In this document: positions 20,116-30,960 of the stretch, one piece after another
Layout: each line of letters begins with the position of its first letter
How positions within the stretch are numbered: the stretch's first letter is position 1
Assembly: GCA_032718475.1 (NCBI GenBank)
Contig: JAUCBJ010007106.1
Location: 1 to 47,799, forward strand
Origin: Nemertoderma westbladi
Taxonomy: Eukaryota > Xenacoelomorpha > Nemertodermatida > Nemertodermatidae
Reading direction: 5' to 3'
Length of the DNA stretch: 47,799 nucleotides
The notes under the pieces: generated by a model
Database searches by the model: none
What the model saw: the letters and a program-made list of their open reading frames with translations, nothing else
What the model was told of the DNA's origin: nothing
Translations under genes and position numbers: made by a program

Positions 20116-21635
20116 CAGAGGAACAACCTTAGCTAATTTCAGTTCGTCTGGTACTACATTATCTACGATAGAGTAATTAATAATAAAAGTAATAGGCACT
20201 TTAAGTACTTCAGCACCATCCTTAAAAAAACGGGCAGGTATTAGATCTAGACCGGTACTTTTTGAGGCTGATAGGCTAAGTAGATTTTTAAAAACGAAAT
20301 CCTCAGAAACGGGTTTTAAAAATAACTTTTCTGAATTTTGTAACTTTTCTAAATAAAAATTATTTAGAGTTTCGGACCCTATACTATATTTATTACTTGA
20401 TAACGGTAACCTCTTAACTAAATTAGAGGCAACATTAGTAAAATAATTATTAAATAAATTACTAACTAGAGTATGATCATGAATCAGCTCACCGTTATCT
20501 TGCAGAACAATATTCGATTTAGATTTAAGGTTTTTATAACCTAAAGATTTTAGGGTAGACCATAGACTTTTAGGATTATCTTTATTCTCACTTATTTTGT
20601 TGTACAAATATTCAGATTTAGCTTTTTTTATTTCCCGTTGGACAAGGTTTCTATATTTGCAGTAATTATTATAATCAGCTAAAACACGGTATTTCCTAAA
20701 TTTATACAAATAGTTATCTCTTTCTCTGATATTACTAAGAATACCCGAGGTCATCCAGGGCTCAGTGCGTTGTTTAAGACTAATTTCTTTAATTGGTGCT
20801 ACAGTATTAAGTGCCTTTAAAAATATATCTTTAAAAACAGTGTACGCAAGGTTAATGTCAGCGGCCTTAAAACAGGGTTCCCAGTCAGAATTAACTAACA
20901 AACTTAAAAAGCGTTCCTTGCTGTAATTTTTCATAGACCTAACTGTTACTGTTTTATGATCCCCGAAAAAAGATTTTTGTGTCTTTCTTGTGCAAAAAAC
21001 TATAAAATGATCGCTTAGACCTATAGGTAAAACCCCAGATTGAGAAATAATATCGGTATTATTACAAAGGATGTGATCTAGTAAAGTAGAAGTTTTACTG
21101 GTAATTCTGGTAGAATCTCGAATAATTTGTTTTAAACCAAACAAATTTAAAATACTTTGGTACTGTTTACAGATGGGGGATGCTTTGTGATGGTAACAGA
21201 TATTAAAATCACCTAAGAAATATATTTCACAGTCTGACCTAAGATTACATAAAATTGTATTTTCAAAATTTTGCAAAAAATCTGATTGTTTAGGGGGCCG
21301 ATATAAAGTACCGATTAAAATAGGTTTAGTTTTAGGAAGTAAAAGTTCCACCAGTAAAACTTCGTCACAAGTCTCTAAATCTTCCCTACGATTAAAAGCT
21401 AAATCACATCGAATGTAAGTACAGACACCACCACCGTGTCTGTCCCTATCCTTACGTAAAACTACGTAATTCTGTAATTATCAATATAAATTTCTCCATC
21501 AGAAACACTATCATCGAGCCAAGTTTCAGAGATTGTTAAAACTGCTGGGTTGGATTTATTGATTAAAATACGAATTTCGGAAAGTTTTGGAAGCAGAGAT
21601 CGTGCGTTTAAGTGCAAAAATGCAGACCTTTTTTC
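20113..21635 (-). pseudogene. CR1-like endonuclease and EN-RT linker
   Basis: The reading frame opens near 21635 with LHLNARSLLPKL and ISETWLDD (catalytic Glu), then HGGGVCTYIR, LIGTLYRPPK, IYFLGDFNICY (Asp-x-Asn) and GLSDHFIVF (Ser-Asp-His), followed by the linker with TEPWMTSGILS and KSLWSTLKSLG. All APE-type endonuclease motifs are present. The frame is separated from the PHD/2A ORF by a one-base-type shift in an A-rich run near 21630, and ends in the premature stop at 20113. Confidence 0.9.
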
Positions 21636-21976
21636 TTAAAAAAATTAAAAGTTTCACTCTCAGCATCACTTGGAGTTTGCAGAGGCGATGTGAGAAATGA
21701 ATCGTCGGTTTCTGATTCTAAAATTGTATCATGAAAGGGAAGTTCGGTAAAAATACAGCTATTGCAGAGAAAACTTGGTTCAAGATTGTTTCTGGTGGAG
21801 AATAAATTACTGCGTTTCCTACGGTAACATTTTAAATGTACAAATGTGTCACAACTCTCGCATTGGACGATCTTACTCCGAGAGTTTGTTCCTCGTTGAC
21901 AGACGGGACAGTTGATCTTCGGGGCCCGCGTCCTGCTGGGTCCTGGGTTGGTCTCAATATCCATAGGCATAGGCAT
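21608..21976 (-). CDS. CR1-like ORF start: 2A-like peptide plus PHD-type zinc finger
   Basis: 122 codons. It opens MPMPMDIETNPGP: residues 6-13 match the D[VI]ExNPGP ribosome-skipping 2A signature, with cleavage expected between the last Gly and Pro. An in-frame TGA lies 10 codons upstream of the ATG, so the 2A really is at the N-terminus. Residues ~23-75 form a C4HC3 pattern (CPVC, CESC, HLKC, CNSC), a PHD-type finger. An acidic Ser/Thr-rich segment follows, then a frameshift into EN. 2A sequences are described in some CR1/L2-group LINEs of marine invertebrates. The finger may bind nucleic acid or chromatin (inference). Confidence 0.85.
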   Translation of the reverse strand: MPMPMDIETNPGPSRTRAPKINCPVCQRGTNSRSKIVQCESCDTFVHLKCYRRKRSNLFSTRNNLEPSFLCNSCIFTELPFHDTILESETDDSFLTSPLQTPSDAESETFNFFKKKGLHFCT

Positions 21977-22045
21977 GTTGAAATCAACTGTCTGACAGTC
22001 CAGAAATCAGCAGTCTGACAGTTTGAAGAAATACATACACATACA

Positions 22046-22170
22046 TATAATTATCATTAAAAGGACAACAAAAGTCATTAAAAGGACAACAAAAGTCATT
22101 ATGCACAATTCGTAAAAAAAGGAGGACAAAAAAGTCAAATAAAAGGACATAAAAAATCACTGCCCTTTTT
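22046..22170. repeat. AAAAGGACAACAAAAGTC short repeats
   Basis: Four imperfect units of AAAGGACA(ACA)AAAAGTCAxT type. Related GTCCTTT / GTCCTCC strings lie at 13640-13672 and 29260-29335. Confidence 0.6.
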
Positions 22171-22197
22171 TATTTCAATAGGCCTACCTGCAACAAC

Positions 22198-22284
22198 TAC
22201 TACTACTACTAGGATCGGCATGCTGCATTGCAGCTGCATTTTTAAGAATGCTGTGCCGGCTTGTCAACAAAATGGTGTGTCGGC
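22198..22284 (-). mobile_element. Very short LINE-B 3' end with target duplication
   Basis: Starts with a TACTACTACTACTA tail (minus-strand TAG repeats), then 60-odd bp matching the last part of LINE-B at 7240-7300, then about 11 bp of other sequence. Flanked by a perfect 12-bp duplication ACCTGCAACAAC (22186-22197 and 22285-22296). This is a target-primed insertion truncated after less than 90 bp. Confidence 0.88.
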
Positions 22285-22296
22285 ACCTGCAACAAC

Positions 22297-24340
22297 GCTT
22301 TAGGTAACACATGAAGTGCGAGGAAAAAAATATTCTGGTTACGTTTGTAGAAGAGGGTACAATTACAGTAGAATAGTGTAAGTGTATTACAGTATTATTG
22401 TAAGTGTAACTTTGTACCTTATAATTTACTCAGGTACTGCAGTGCACACTACAATAGTATACTGTACCAGTACCAGTCAGCCAGTACTATGTACTGCAGT
22501 AAATTATACCAGACCACACCTAAAGCATTGTTTCAGATAGCAGGTAGGTCTATTGAAATTGAAAAGTTAAAAATAGAACATCACGAACACCTCACCATGT
22601 ATGCAGACATTGTAAATTAACAGTTTTCGAATTTTTGAAAATGACATTTTTACATATTGACATGTTCGTGCGCCAATGTGAAGAATACCAGGATTTCAAT
22701 TAGCATTCGACGTTTTGTTGGAATTTTATATACTGTATGAAGATTTTTTTATACTAATTCGTTTATTGTTTTGGTTAGATTCAGCCCTTCTGTAATCTGT
22801 GTTTTTGGTGTAAACCTGGTATTCTTCACATGGGCCCGTTCGTGGCGCCCATCTCAGTTTTGAGATACAGATTAATATTGAGAGATTATACTGTATCACA
22901 AACTCGTTATCTAAGAACTTTAACCAAACACCACTAAATCAAAGAGAGGAAAAAGCCCCCCCCCCCCCTTAATTATTTAAAGATCGCATATTATTTAATT
23001 TATTTAATCAACAAAGAAATCAATAAACAAATGTTATTGGTAACATGTTAAACTCAAAGTAATACTGTATATTAAATATTTTAGGTGTGGAGGCGACCAA
23101 ATTTGTAAGAAATATAAAACGTACCTTATGCCGATTGTACTGATACTGAGATATTAATTTATCATGTCAACACCTCAACGAAATTATTTAGGTATACCTA
23201 ATTAATTTAAACTATAATAAACTGTAATTATTCTGAAGAATCATGATTAAGTACTCGGCCAATCATTTTGTAAGCTAAACACAATAACCAAGCTGGCTTA
23301 TTAGTCAGGCTCATTAGAATGCTGCCTTTGAGTAGAAGTGATGTGTGGTTGGACTGGTTCCCCTTCCAAGCTAGGCTAGGCATGCTTGCTATTGCAAGCA
23401 TGTCAACGAAGGAGGTCAGCTATAGCTGGAGGCTGGGCATTTTAATAAGTTAATTACGTTTAAATCAATTAAAAACACATTTCTTAAAGCAAATCTCTTG
23501 AACTAATTAAAAAATATAATTAATATATAACAGTTGTATAATTGTTAAGTATAAATATTTAAATCTTATACTAGAAAATAATTAATATCCTTTAAGAGGC
23601 AGGTTGAAAATGCTGTTTTTACCCTAATCAACTTAATTAACTAATTAACTGCTTTTATCTTAGCTTCTCGAAGGCCACACGGAAATTCAACTTGGAAAAT
23701 TTCTAAACTTTTGACAGACCATATGTGTACCAAGTTTGGATATATTTCATTAACATTTGGCTGAGTTATTAACGTTTAAAATTAAACACAACAGAACGAC
23801 AGACATACCGATTGAGTTAGTGGTATGCTAAGCTGGCTTACTTTCGTGGCTCGCCCCACATGTCAAAATGTTAAAGTTAGTATTTGAATCAGTGTATGTA
23901 GATTGACCAGAAAAGTTAAAAGTTTATTTTATGCTGTAATGTTTAGAAAAACTAAAATTAGCGGGCCGGGCCGGGCCGGGCCGGGCCGTGAAATACCCGC
24001 CCCTGTCTATCTCTGGTTTGGGAAATTTAAAAGCCCGCGAAATTTAATTTTCAAAAAAAATACGACTTAATATGTTTCTTGGGAATATTTTATTGACATT
24101 TAAGCGGAATTACAGGGAGGGGTCAAAGCAAGCGACACACCCCGACTTCATAACTTTAAACTACCACTACCACTACATGAATATACTCACATGCCACTGG
24201 CTGAAATTTGGTCCGTGAACATGGGATAGATGGTTTTTTCATATTGTAACCAGAAGCCGTATTCACGAAAGTATGTACAGTATTACCCAGCTACAGTAGG
24301 TAGATACTAGCTGGGTATTATCTACTGGCAAACAACTCGC
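22297..24340. other. AT-rich region with dispersed repeats, no gene recognised
   Basis: Contains a C13 run (22956-22968), a copy of the TTTATTGTTTTGGTTAG repeat near 22762, and near 23843 a TTTCGTGGCTCGCCCCACAT motif also found at 27570, which marks the end of an interspersed repeat. A (GGCCG)n run lies at 23961-23988. No ORF has coding texture. Confidence 0.5.
23961..23988. repeat. (GGCCG)n microsatellite
   Basis: About five pure GGCCG units in otherwise AT-rich DNA. Confidence 0.9.
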
Positions 24341-24343
24341 CCA

Positions 24344-26450
24344 AAGCCATATTCACGAAAAGCAAACACATGGTAAATACCTAAAACATAGCTCTTTTGA
24401 TAGAGGTGTTTAATAGGTAATTACTGGACATGATTGCCAGTAAACACGTTGTACTGTATGTACAGTAGGCCTACCTACTGTAATGATATTCACAAAACGA
24501 AAAGTAGGTAATACCCACGTGTTTGCCGCTAGGAAATACCTAAATTTGCTGGAGGAGGGGTAGGGCGCTACCAGCATTTGGCAAACACCTCATCTTTTAG
24601 CTTTACTTAATTATTAATTATATGAATTACTGTATGTCATCAATTATTAGTACATTCTATTCCCCCCTTAGTGATTTCATTTGGTTGAATTTCGATGTAC
24701 AGTAAAGAAACTACAGAAACAATTACAAACACAGTCAAAAATTGTAGTGACGGGAGGCGGTAAACAGCTGGCAAACACCTTACGTAGTAGTGGTACCGTA
24801 CTAATCAGTACTTTGAAAATGAAACATTATTTCTGCAGTTTGCTACCAGTACTGTACCGTGTACAGGTACATTGAAATTGAAACATTATTCAAAGTACAG
24901 CTACCTTTTAAACCGTTATACTGTACCTGCATATTGCTACCGGTACTTTACCGGGTGGCTTATTTCCAATTGGGGTGTCATTTCATAACATGGAAGTATT
25001 TCTGGGCTTCTAATTTGCTGTTCCTTAATTAAATAAGCTCACCTCATTGGTTAACACTAATTAAAATAAACTAATAAACTTAAATAAAATAATAAGTATA
25101 ATTACAGTACTTACAAATAAACTTACTGTACTTTACACTTAGATTTTGCATTTTCAGTTACTTTATATACGCTTATACTGGTATTCTTTAATTATTAATT
25201 CTGGAAATGCTTTTGCTTCATAAATACATACGGTATAATAGGCCTATATAGTGGATATAGAAATAAATATATATCTATCATAGAGTATATCATACAGTAT
25301 GCACTCTCCTATTTACCTATAGCCAAAGGGTGTGTCGGTTCGGCCTAAGAAGGGGTGCAGGTTGGGGAAAAGTACTTTTCTTGCTTGTCGATTTTACTTA
25401 CTGCTGTATTAAACAGGTAAATTATAATTATTTTTATTTATTTGCATGGAATTAATTTCGCACTATTTCGCACTGTCGCCACGGCGACATATTTTCTAAC
25501 TTTACATCGCAGTGCGACATTATTTCTCACTATATCCCTACGCCATACAGTACATTTTACTACGTATTTCCAATATATCCAGTATGTCACCGACTCATTA
25601 TTTGGTTGTTCTAGAAAGTTTAAGAAAGAAAGTTTTTTTATTTAATAATGCTTCCCCTACTTAAATTATAACACCAAATATTAGAAGCCCAGAAAACTTT
25701 GATAAGCTATAAAACGACACCCCAATTCGAAATATGCTTACCGGTGTCACAGTGCCCCCCACCCACGGGCCCCCGCCCCCCTCTCCCCCCAGCAGCCCCC
25801 CCCCCTCCCCCCCACCCAAGAATTTAGCTCCCATTAGAGAAATCCTCCCTTAGGAGAAGTTGCCTGATGACACAGTATGAGTAGTGATGATTGAAAACTT
25901 TGTGCGTTTATAATATATGGATCACATACTGTATATACAATATATACTGTACTAGGCCTATCGTTTATTGTTTCGGTTAGAAAATCCCGCCTTTCCAACC
26001 TGTGTTTTTCCCTTAAGTACCGATATTAATGTTATTCAAGGAAATTATGTCGGTAGCAAGATCGTTGGTACTCAGTCAGTAACTGCATATTGTTTTCGTA
26101 TGGGAAATAATGGGTTTAAGTGCGCCGGTGCTTTCTTTAAGTGCGCCGGAAGGTGTTTGACAGCAGACCGCATCACGCTAGGCCTACTAGAAATTATTTT
26201 GACTATGTTTCTGTAGCTCCTTTATTGTACATCAAAATTCAACCAAATGACATCATTAAGGGAGAAATACGGTGTACTAATAATAAATTGATGACATAAT
26301 TCATATAATTAATAATCATAAATACAGCTTAAAAATTCGGTGTGTGTAAAATACTGATAAGGCTCATGTCCAGTAATTACCTAGTAAACACATCTAGCAA
26401 AGACCTCTATCAGTGGTATTTACCACGTGTTTGCCTTTCGTGAATACGGC
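24344..26450. repeat. Large interrupted inverted repeat (about 2.1 kb)
   Basis: Three blocks on the left recur in mirrored order on the right as reverse complements: 24344-24432 with 26364-26450 (ATTCACGAAA, GTAATTACTGGACATG); 24608-24702 with 26221-26318 (TTTGGTTGAATTT, TCATCAATT); and 24951-25016 with 25679-25743 (AATTGGGGTGTC, CTGGGCTTCTAAT). The centre is near 25350. The arms are diverged and carry different insertions. It could be a foldback-type element or an old element with very long inverted ends; no transposase is inside. Confidence 0.8.
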
Positions 26451-26510
26451 TGCAGGTTTCTATGATTGGAGCTGTACGTACATCATACAGTAGTTAGCCA
26501 GGTCCATTGC

Positions 26511-26526
26511 GGGGGGGGGGGGGGGG
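26511..26526. repeat. Poly-G tract
   Basis: Sixteen consecutive G. Other long C tracts lie at 22956-22968, 26922-26945 (24 C) and 27729-27746 (18 C). Confidence 0.9.
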
Positions 26527-26720
26527 CGACACACAAAAACCAATAGTTAGTTAGATAGTTTATTGGCCAAATACCCGGGTATCAAGTCTAAAATAGCAAT
26601 TACACGAAGTGGGGCCTTCGCGCAGCACGTGACTTAAATTTAATTTAAGTACTAATTCGAAAGTATTACTGTATTAGCAAATTTTAAGCAGATTTCGCCT
26701 AATCACTTTTTACCTCTTTC

Positions 26721-27420
26721 ATTTCTATTCAGACATTTCTGACTCTAGCGGTATAGTGAGAACTGAAGATGGATTAGGGTCTCCAGCCCCACAAAGACAC
26801 AGCCTATGGATGAATAGTACATACGTACATCGGCCAAGTTTCATCTTGAATAACGGATAACGAAATGAGAGACGGATCTCACTTTCAGAAATTTCGTCGT
26901 ATAGCGGCAGACCGATTAAATCCCCCCCCCCCCCCCCCCCCCCCCACAAAGACGCAGCATGTGGTCCAGAATATATGGCAAGATTCAGCTTAAACTGATT
27001 AAAATCAATGAGACGGGAGAATCTATTCACTTTCAGGCATAAAGTAGTCCTATAGCGGGTGACTGTTGAACTGATTTTCAACAAAACAAATTTTCAACTT
27101 GGCAGCTTTAAATTCGACAAAGTTATAAGCATGTCAATATCATAACGACGACAACGATTTCACTTTCAGACATTTGGCCCTCTAGCGGCAGACTGTAGAA
27201 CTGCAGATGGATTCGCCTCCTTTGAAAGTCACAGCTAATGGTCTAATACATATCTGCCAAGTTTCAGCTTAAACGGATTAAAAGCAAAGAAATGGGAGGG
27301 CATTTAATGTTTAGACATGTGGCCCTCTAGCGGGAGACCATTGCACTGATGGTGTCTGAAAGTCTCTCAAAAATCTCAACTTTTGCTCATATTGATACCT
27401 ACAAATTTTCAACTTGGCAG
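26721..27420. repeat. ~150-bp diverged tandem repeat, five units
   Basis: Units begin near 26721, 26880, 27028, 27160 and 27306. The shared core is TTTCACTTTCAGACATTTGG then CCCTCTAGCGGCAGACTG, with CCAAGTTTCAGCTTAAACGG later in the unit. The second unit is interrupted by the C24 tract. A segment CAACTTGGCAGCTTTAAAT plus GACAAAGTTAT recurs at 27097 and 27410. No coding potential. Confidence 0.8.
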
Positions 27421-27459
27421 CTTTAAATCCGACAAAGTTATTAGCATGTCAAAATCGTA

Positions 27460-27511
27460 ACGACGACGACAACGACGACGACGACGACGACGACAACGAC
27501 GACGACGACAA
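27460..27511. repeat. (CGA)n trinucleotide repeat
   Basis: About seventeen ACG/CGA units with three CAA interruptions, at the end of the 150-bp tandem repeat. Confidence 0.9.
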
Positions 27512-29496
27512 CTATTTGCATAAATTGACCCACCCCCTAACAGTGTCAATTCGCTAAGGCTCCGCCAACTTCGTGGCTCGCCCCACATACAGTACATATA
27601 CATCATAGAAAAGCAAGGTAAAGAGAATGCACAGCACGATATCATAGTTACTAGTTCACCGGCACCAGTATACATAATGAACACTAAACGTAAACAGTTT
27701 ATAACTACCGGGTGTTCCATAATGATTGCCCCCCCCCCCCCCCCCCTGGCCAGCCAAAACTGCCAGACATGCACCTTAGTGTAATATACACTATCATTCG
27801 AAAGAGAATTTAATTCTGAGTTTGAATGCAAAAATTTAGGTTCCAATAAAAAAGTATAAAAATTTTATAGGCTATTCTTTAAAACAATCTTATTTTTCGT
27901 TATTTTTGATTTAATCACAATTAAAAAAATATAATTTATCCAGCGTTAGTCATCAGCTTTACAGCCATGCTTCCCCTTTGTAGCACGGGGAGCTCCTCGA
28001 TAGTGGCAAAGGATGTTGGCCCTTAAAATGGCCGTTTTGGTTTGAGTTCATTTTGATTATGCCACAGAATAACGACCCTCTCTAAAATTAACATCTCTGA
28101 TCCTGTCAACCATACGTTTTTCTTCAGAGTCATTGAAGATTGCACTGGAACTTGTTCGCGCTTTCAGACCTTTGGCAGTTTAACCCGCCAAATTAAGGTG
28201 TCTTCTAGATATTAAATCGCTTTTTAGCCTATGACAAGTATTTGATTCACTACACTAGTCGAAACCAATCTGTGCGCGATCATTCACCCGCTGGATATTC
28301 CCGGGAGATTGGGTTCGACGGTTTAATTTTATTGCTATGTAAGCCTAATGTATTATTCGACTGACAGTATTATATAATCTCTGACAATATTATTCACCTT
28401 CGGGAATATTAACAGTTCCTTTAGGACGTGGCGCTTTATCTATATAAACAGAGTTATGACTTAAACTACTCACAACGATATGGCTTAATTATAATTCACA
28501 TATATGGCGCATTCTTTAGGAATTGCTTCTTTAACAGACTCACTCATACACAATGCTGCACAATACTGCACACTAATCTGCCAATCTTCACTGATTTTAG
28601 TCACATATAAAAGGAACACAGACTGACTCATGTAGGGTCTATCAAATAACATTAGATTCACTTCAAACCACTTTAACATAAGTCACAATCGTTATTGGTA
28701 ACCTTTCTCTCTTACCTTCGGTATATCAAGAATATTGGGTTTTCGGGGTTATTTCTCGTTATTCCAAATATAATAATTCATCAACCATATTATGAAGAAC
28801 TGACAGTAAATAGCAGTATAACAATATAAAAGTATGCACAGTGTTACACAGTATGCAGTGTATGCAGTACCGCAGTATGCAGTGATTACGAAATTGCAGA
28901 GTGATATTTACAGAGTTAAAGGATATATGTCCTTATAATTAAACCTACTAGTGTTGAGCTAAAAAGCAGAAAGCACAAAACACTACAAAGCCGTTCTTTC
29001 GTGGCTTTGAAAAACTCGTGACTACTGCTCTATACAAGGATACCAACTACCCTTATTCCACGAAGCTCCCGTTCAACACAGAGAAAGAGCAGTGAGATAG
29101 GAAAATTTCAGTTCAGTAGCTCTGTGATAGGTCAAAATCAAAGCTAACTCAAATTCTATTGGGAGATACAGAAAGTTGCAACGTGGCAATATCAGCCGTT
29201 AGCCGTCGTCATGGTAGCGACACTGTTTTCAAGAGTATCGAGCCTTTTACGTCACGAAATTACAGATTATGTCCTCTAAAGTACAAATACAGAAGAAATG
29301 GCTTTTATGTCCTCCAAAACACCAGTACAGCAAGGACACGGCCTTTTTATGCCTGGTAAACCAACCACAGAGTACTTTACGGGGATAATAACCGGCTAAT
29401 TACGCAAAGGCTTTTACACCGCTCCCAGAAAATGGGATTTAAGTCTATAAAATATACAAAATCACAATTTCTAATATACATAAATACTCTAAACAG
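27512..29496. other. Non-coding region, no gene recognised
   Basis: Includes the second GTGGCTCGCCCCACAT motif (27572), the C18 run (27729-27746), and a GCAGTATGCAGTG-type short repeat near 28845-28900. Short ORFs here have no motif. The CpG content rises to the right of about 29.2 kb, which may mark the 3' side of a gene. Confidence 0.4.
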
Positions 29497-29788
29497 TTAG
29501 TCTTTCTTGCGCGGACGGCGTTTACGCAGTTTTTTAAAGCTATCAAGAGTCATTTTCTCTTTGGGGGAAGCCACTTTACTAGGAGGGCCATAACTCCTGG
29601 GTGAAGGGTGCAATATGATTGCATTAAAAGGTTTGGGTTTACGGTCGGTGTCTCGTCCATTTCGATATGCTTCTCCTCGAGCTGATTTTCCTCCGCTTGT
29701 CATGGGATACGTTCGTCCAAAACTCTCGCAGAGAATAGGGTTTTCTAAGCTTGATATCTTCTTAGAGATTCGAGATTTCCCAATCGAA
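29497..29788 (-). CDS. Candidate terminal exon, basic C-terminus, unknown protein
   Basis: On the minus strand a good acceptor (CCTTATCTCAG, ending at 29789) is followed by an open frame of about 97 codons to the stop at 29497. The protein contains GKSRISKKISS, GRTYPMTSGGKSARGEAYR, a Pro/Ser-rich middle (ILHPSPRSYGPPSK) and a strongly basic end (KKLRKRRPRKKD) like a nuclear localisation or nucleic-acid-binding tail. An in-frame stop lies seven codons beyond the acceptor, consistent with an exon edge. I do not recognise the family. It might be paired with the small ORF at 30601-30804, but no splice path is clear. Confidence 0.35.
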
Positions 29789-30600
29789 CTGAGATAAGGC
29801 CAATTCGTTTATCGATTGGACTTACTGTTATAACTTACGTTTATCTGAACAAACGCAGGTTTCTTTTTTGATCTTTATAGAATAGCGTTTAACTCGTTTC
29901 GTACAACGCTCTCCTTCACCTTGATGAAGGGTTGTATCGCGTTAAACGGGACGACCATACAATTGGATAGTGATATTAGGTGTCTGCGTCATAATCCAGC
30001 TAGGTAAGATGGGCGGCTAGCTAGAAATCACTGTCGGAGTGTTACCGATTAATTGTTAGGGTAGCACTAGATCTTGAACAGTGAATACCGTCCGCGAGGA
30101 TCCGCGACACCACCAGGATCGCAGGTCTGAGGTCCAACTAAGGAATGAGGAGGTTTGACCGAGTATTCCGGGACTCTGATCGTAGGTTTACTCTAGGATC
30201 GTTAGAGCCGAGTGAACATAGGTGATACGTCAACAAGTTTCGGTTTACGTGGATGTTTATGTCTTTCCGTTTATTAGTTGGGTCTAGGGCATTTATTGTA
30301 ATAATACCAAAGACGCACGTCTTGAAGGAGAAACGCGGGTGATATTTATTTGTTGTTACAATGCTTCTATCAAGAATTCCAGATATATGTTGGAGTTACC
30401 GCGTTTATTTGTTTCTTTAATGTCTTTTCTTTCGAATCGATTTCGAATAGGATTTTCGCATTAGAATTTGGTTTATCGTTTAGACTCCTCTGGGTAGGAT
30501 ATGTTCGACATAGACCGTATCGTGTAAGTCGATAGGATGATCAGTAGTTAAGAAGTCCATATACGTACCATTACGCTGCGTATATCGAGCAGCGAATTTT

Positions 30601-30804
30601 CTATAGGCCTAGTCCAACTCGCGCGAGCTGCTCTTGGGACATTGGCGGTTCGATATAACGACCATCGTCCTCCGCAGCAGTTGGACTAACGTCGCCGCGT
30701 ATTAAGCTATCAACAAATGCTTGCAAAGTAGAGTATATCGCTCCCCGATACCAAGACCATCTTCTATCAACTCCGTCATATCTGCTATATATGAGTTTAT
30801 CCAT
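30601..30804 (-). CDS. Small ORF, possible first exon, unknown
   Basis: 67 codons from an ATG at 30804, MDKLIYSRYDGVDRRWSWYR..., ending SQEQLARVGLGL. The upstream DNA (30810-30960) is GC- and CpG-rich, promoter-like. The composition is balanced and acidic-amphipathic, unlike the shadow ORFs nearby. No donor within the ORF is convincing, so it is either a complete microprotein, a first exon, or chance. Confidence 0.25.
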   Translation of the reverse strand: MDKLIYSRYDGVDRRWSWYRGAIYSTLQAFVDSLIRGDVSPTAAEDDGRYIEPPMSQEQLARVGLGL

Positions 30805-30960
30805 ATTATAATGAGTTTATATTTAGGCGAGCGGGCGTCGCTGCCTACCCCAATCAACCCCCGGACAGTACGAGATCCTCAGCGCCGATGTGTCGTCGCC
30901 GCCGTACTTTCGCCAACGACGTAGCCGCACAACGACAACGACAACCGGCACAAGTCACTC

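Larger units (their letters stand above)
18565..22022 (-). mobile_element. CR1-like LINE with 2A-like peptide and PHD finger
   Basis: Minus-strand element of about 3.4 kb. Order: 2A-like start, PHD finger, APE endonuclease, RT, 3' UTR with short tandem repeats. The whole protein appears to have been one reading frame broken by one indel (near 21.63 kb) and one nonsense codon (20113-20115), so the copy is young but inactive. RT motif [13 protein letters not shown] and a YADD box place it in the CR1/jockey supergroup. 5' and 3' limits are approximate; no target duplication was confirmed. Confidence 0.85.

Noticed and set aside
26725-27084. Minus ORF with poly-Gly
   Set aside because: Created by the C24 tract across the 150-bp tandem repeat.
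27409-27846. Minus ORF of 145 codons with an Arg-rich stretch
   Set aside because: The Arg run is the (CGA)n repeat and the Gly run is the C18 tract; no other coding texture.
28018-28033. Histone 3' stem-loop (GGCCATTTTAAGGGCC on the minus strand)
   Set aside because: Two mismatches to the consensus and no histone coding sequence upstream; the open stretch before it does not match any histone.
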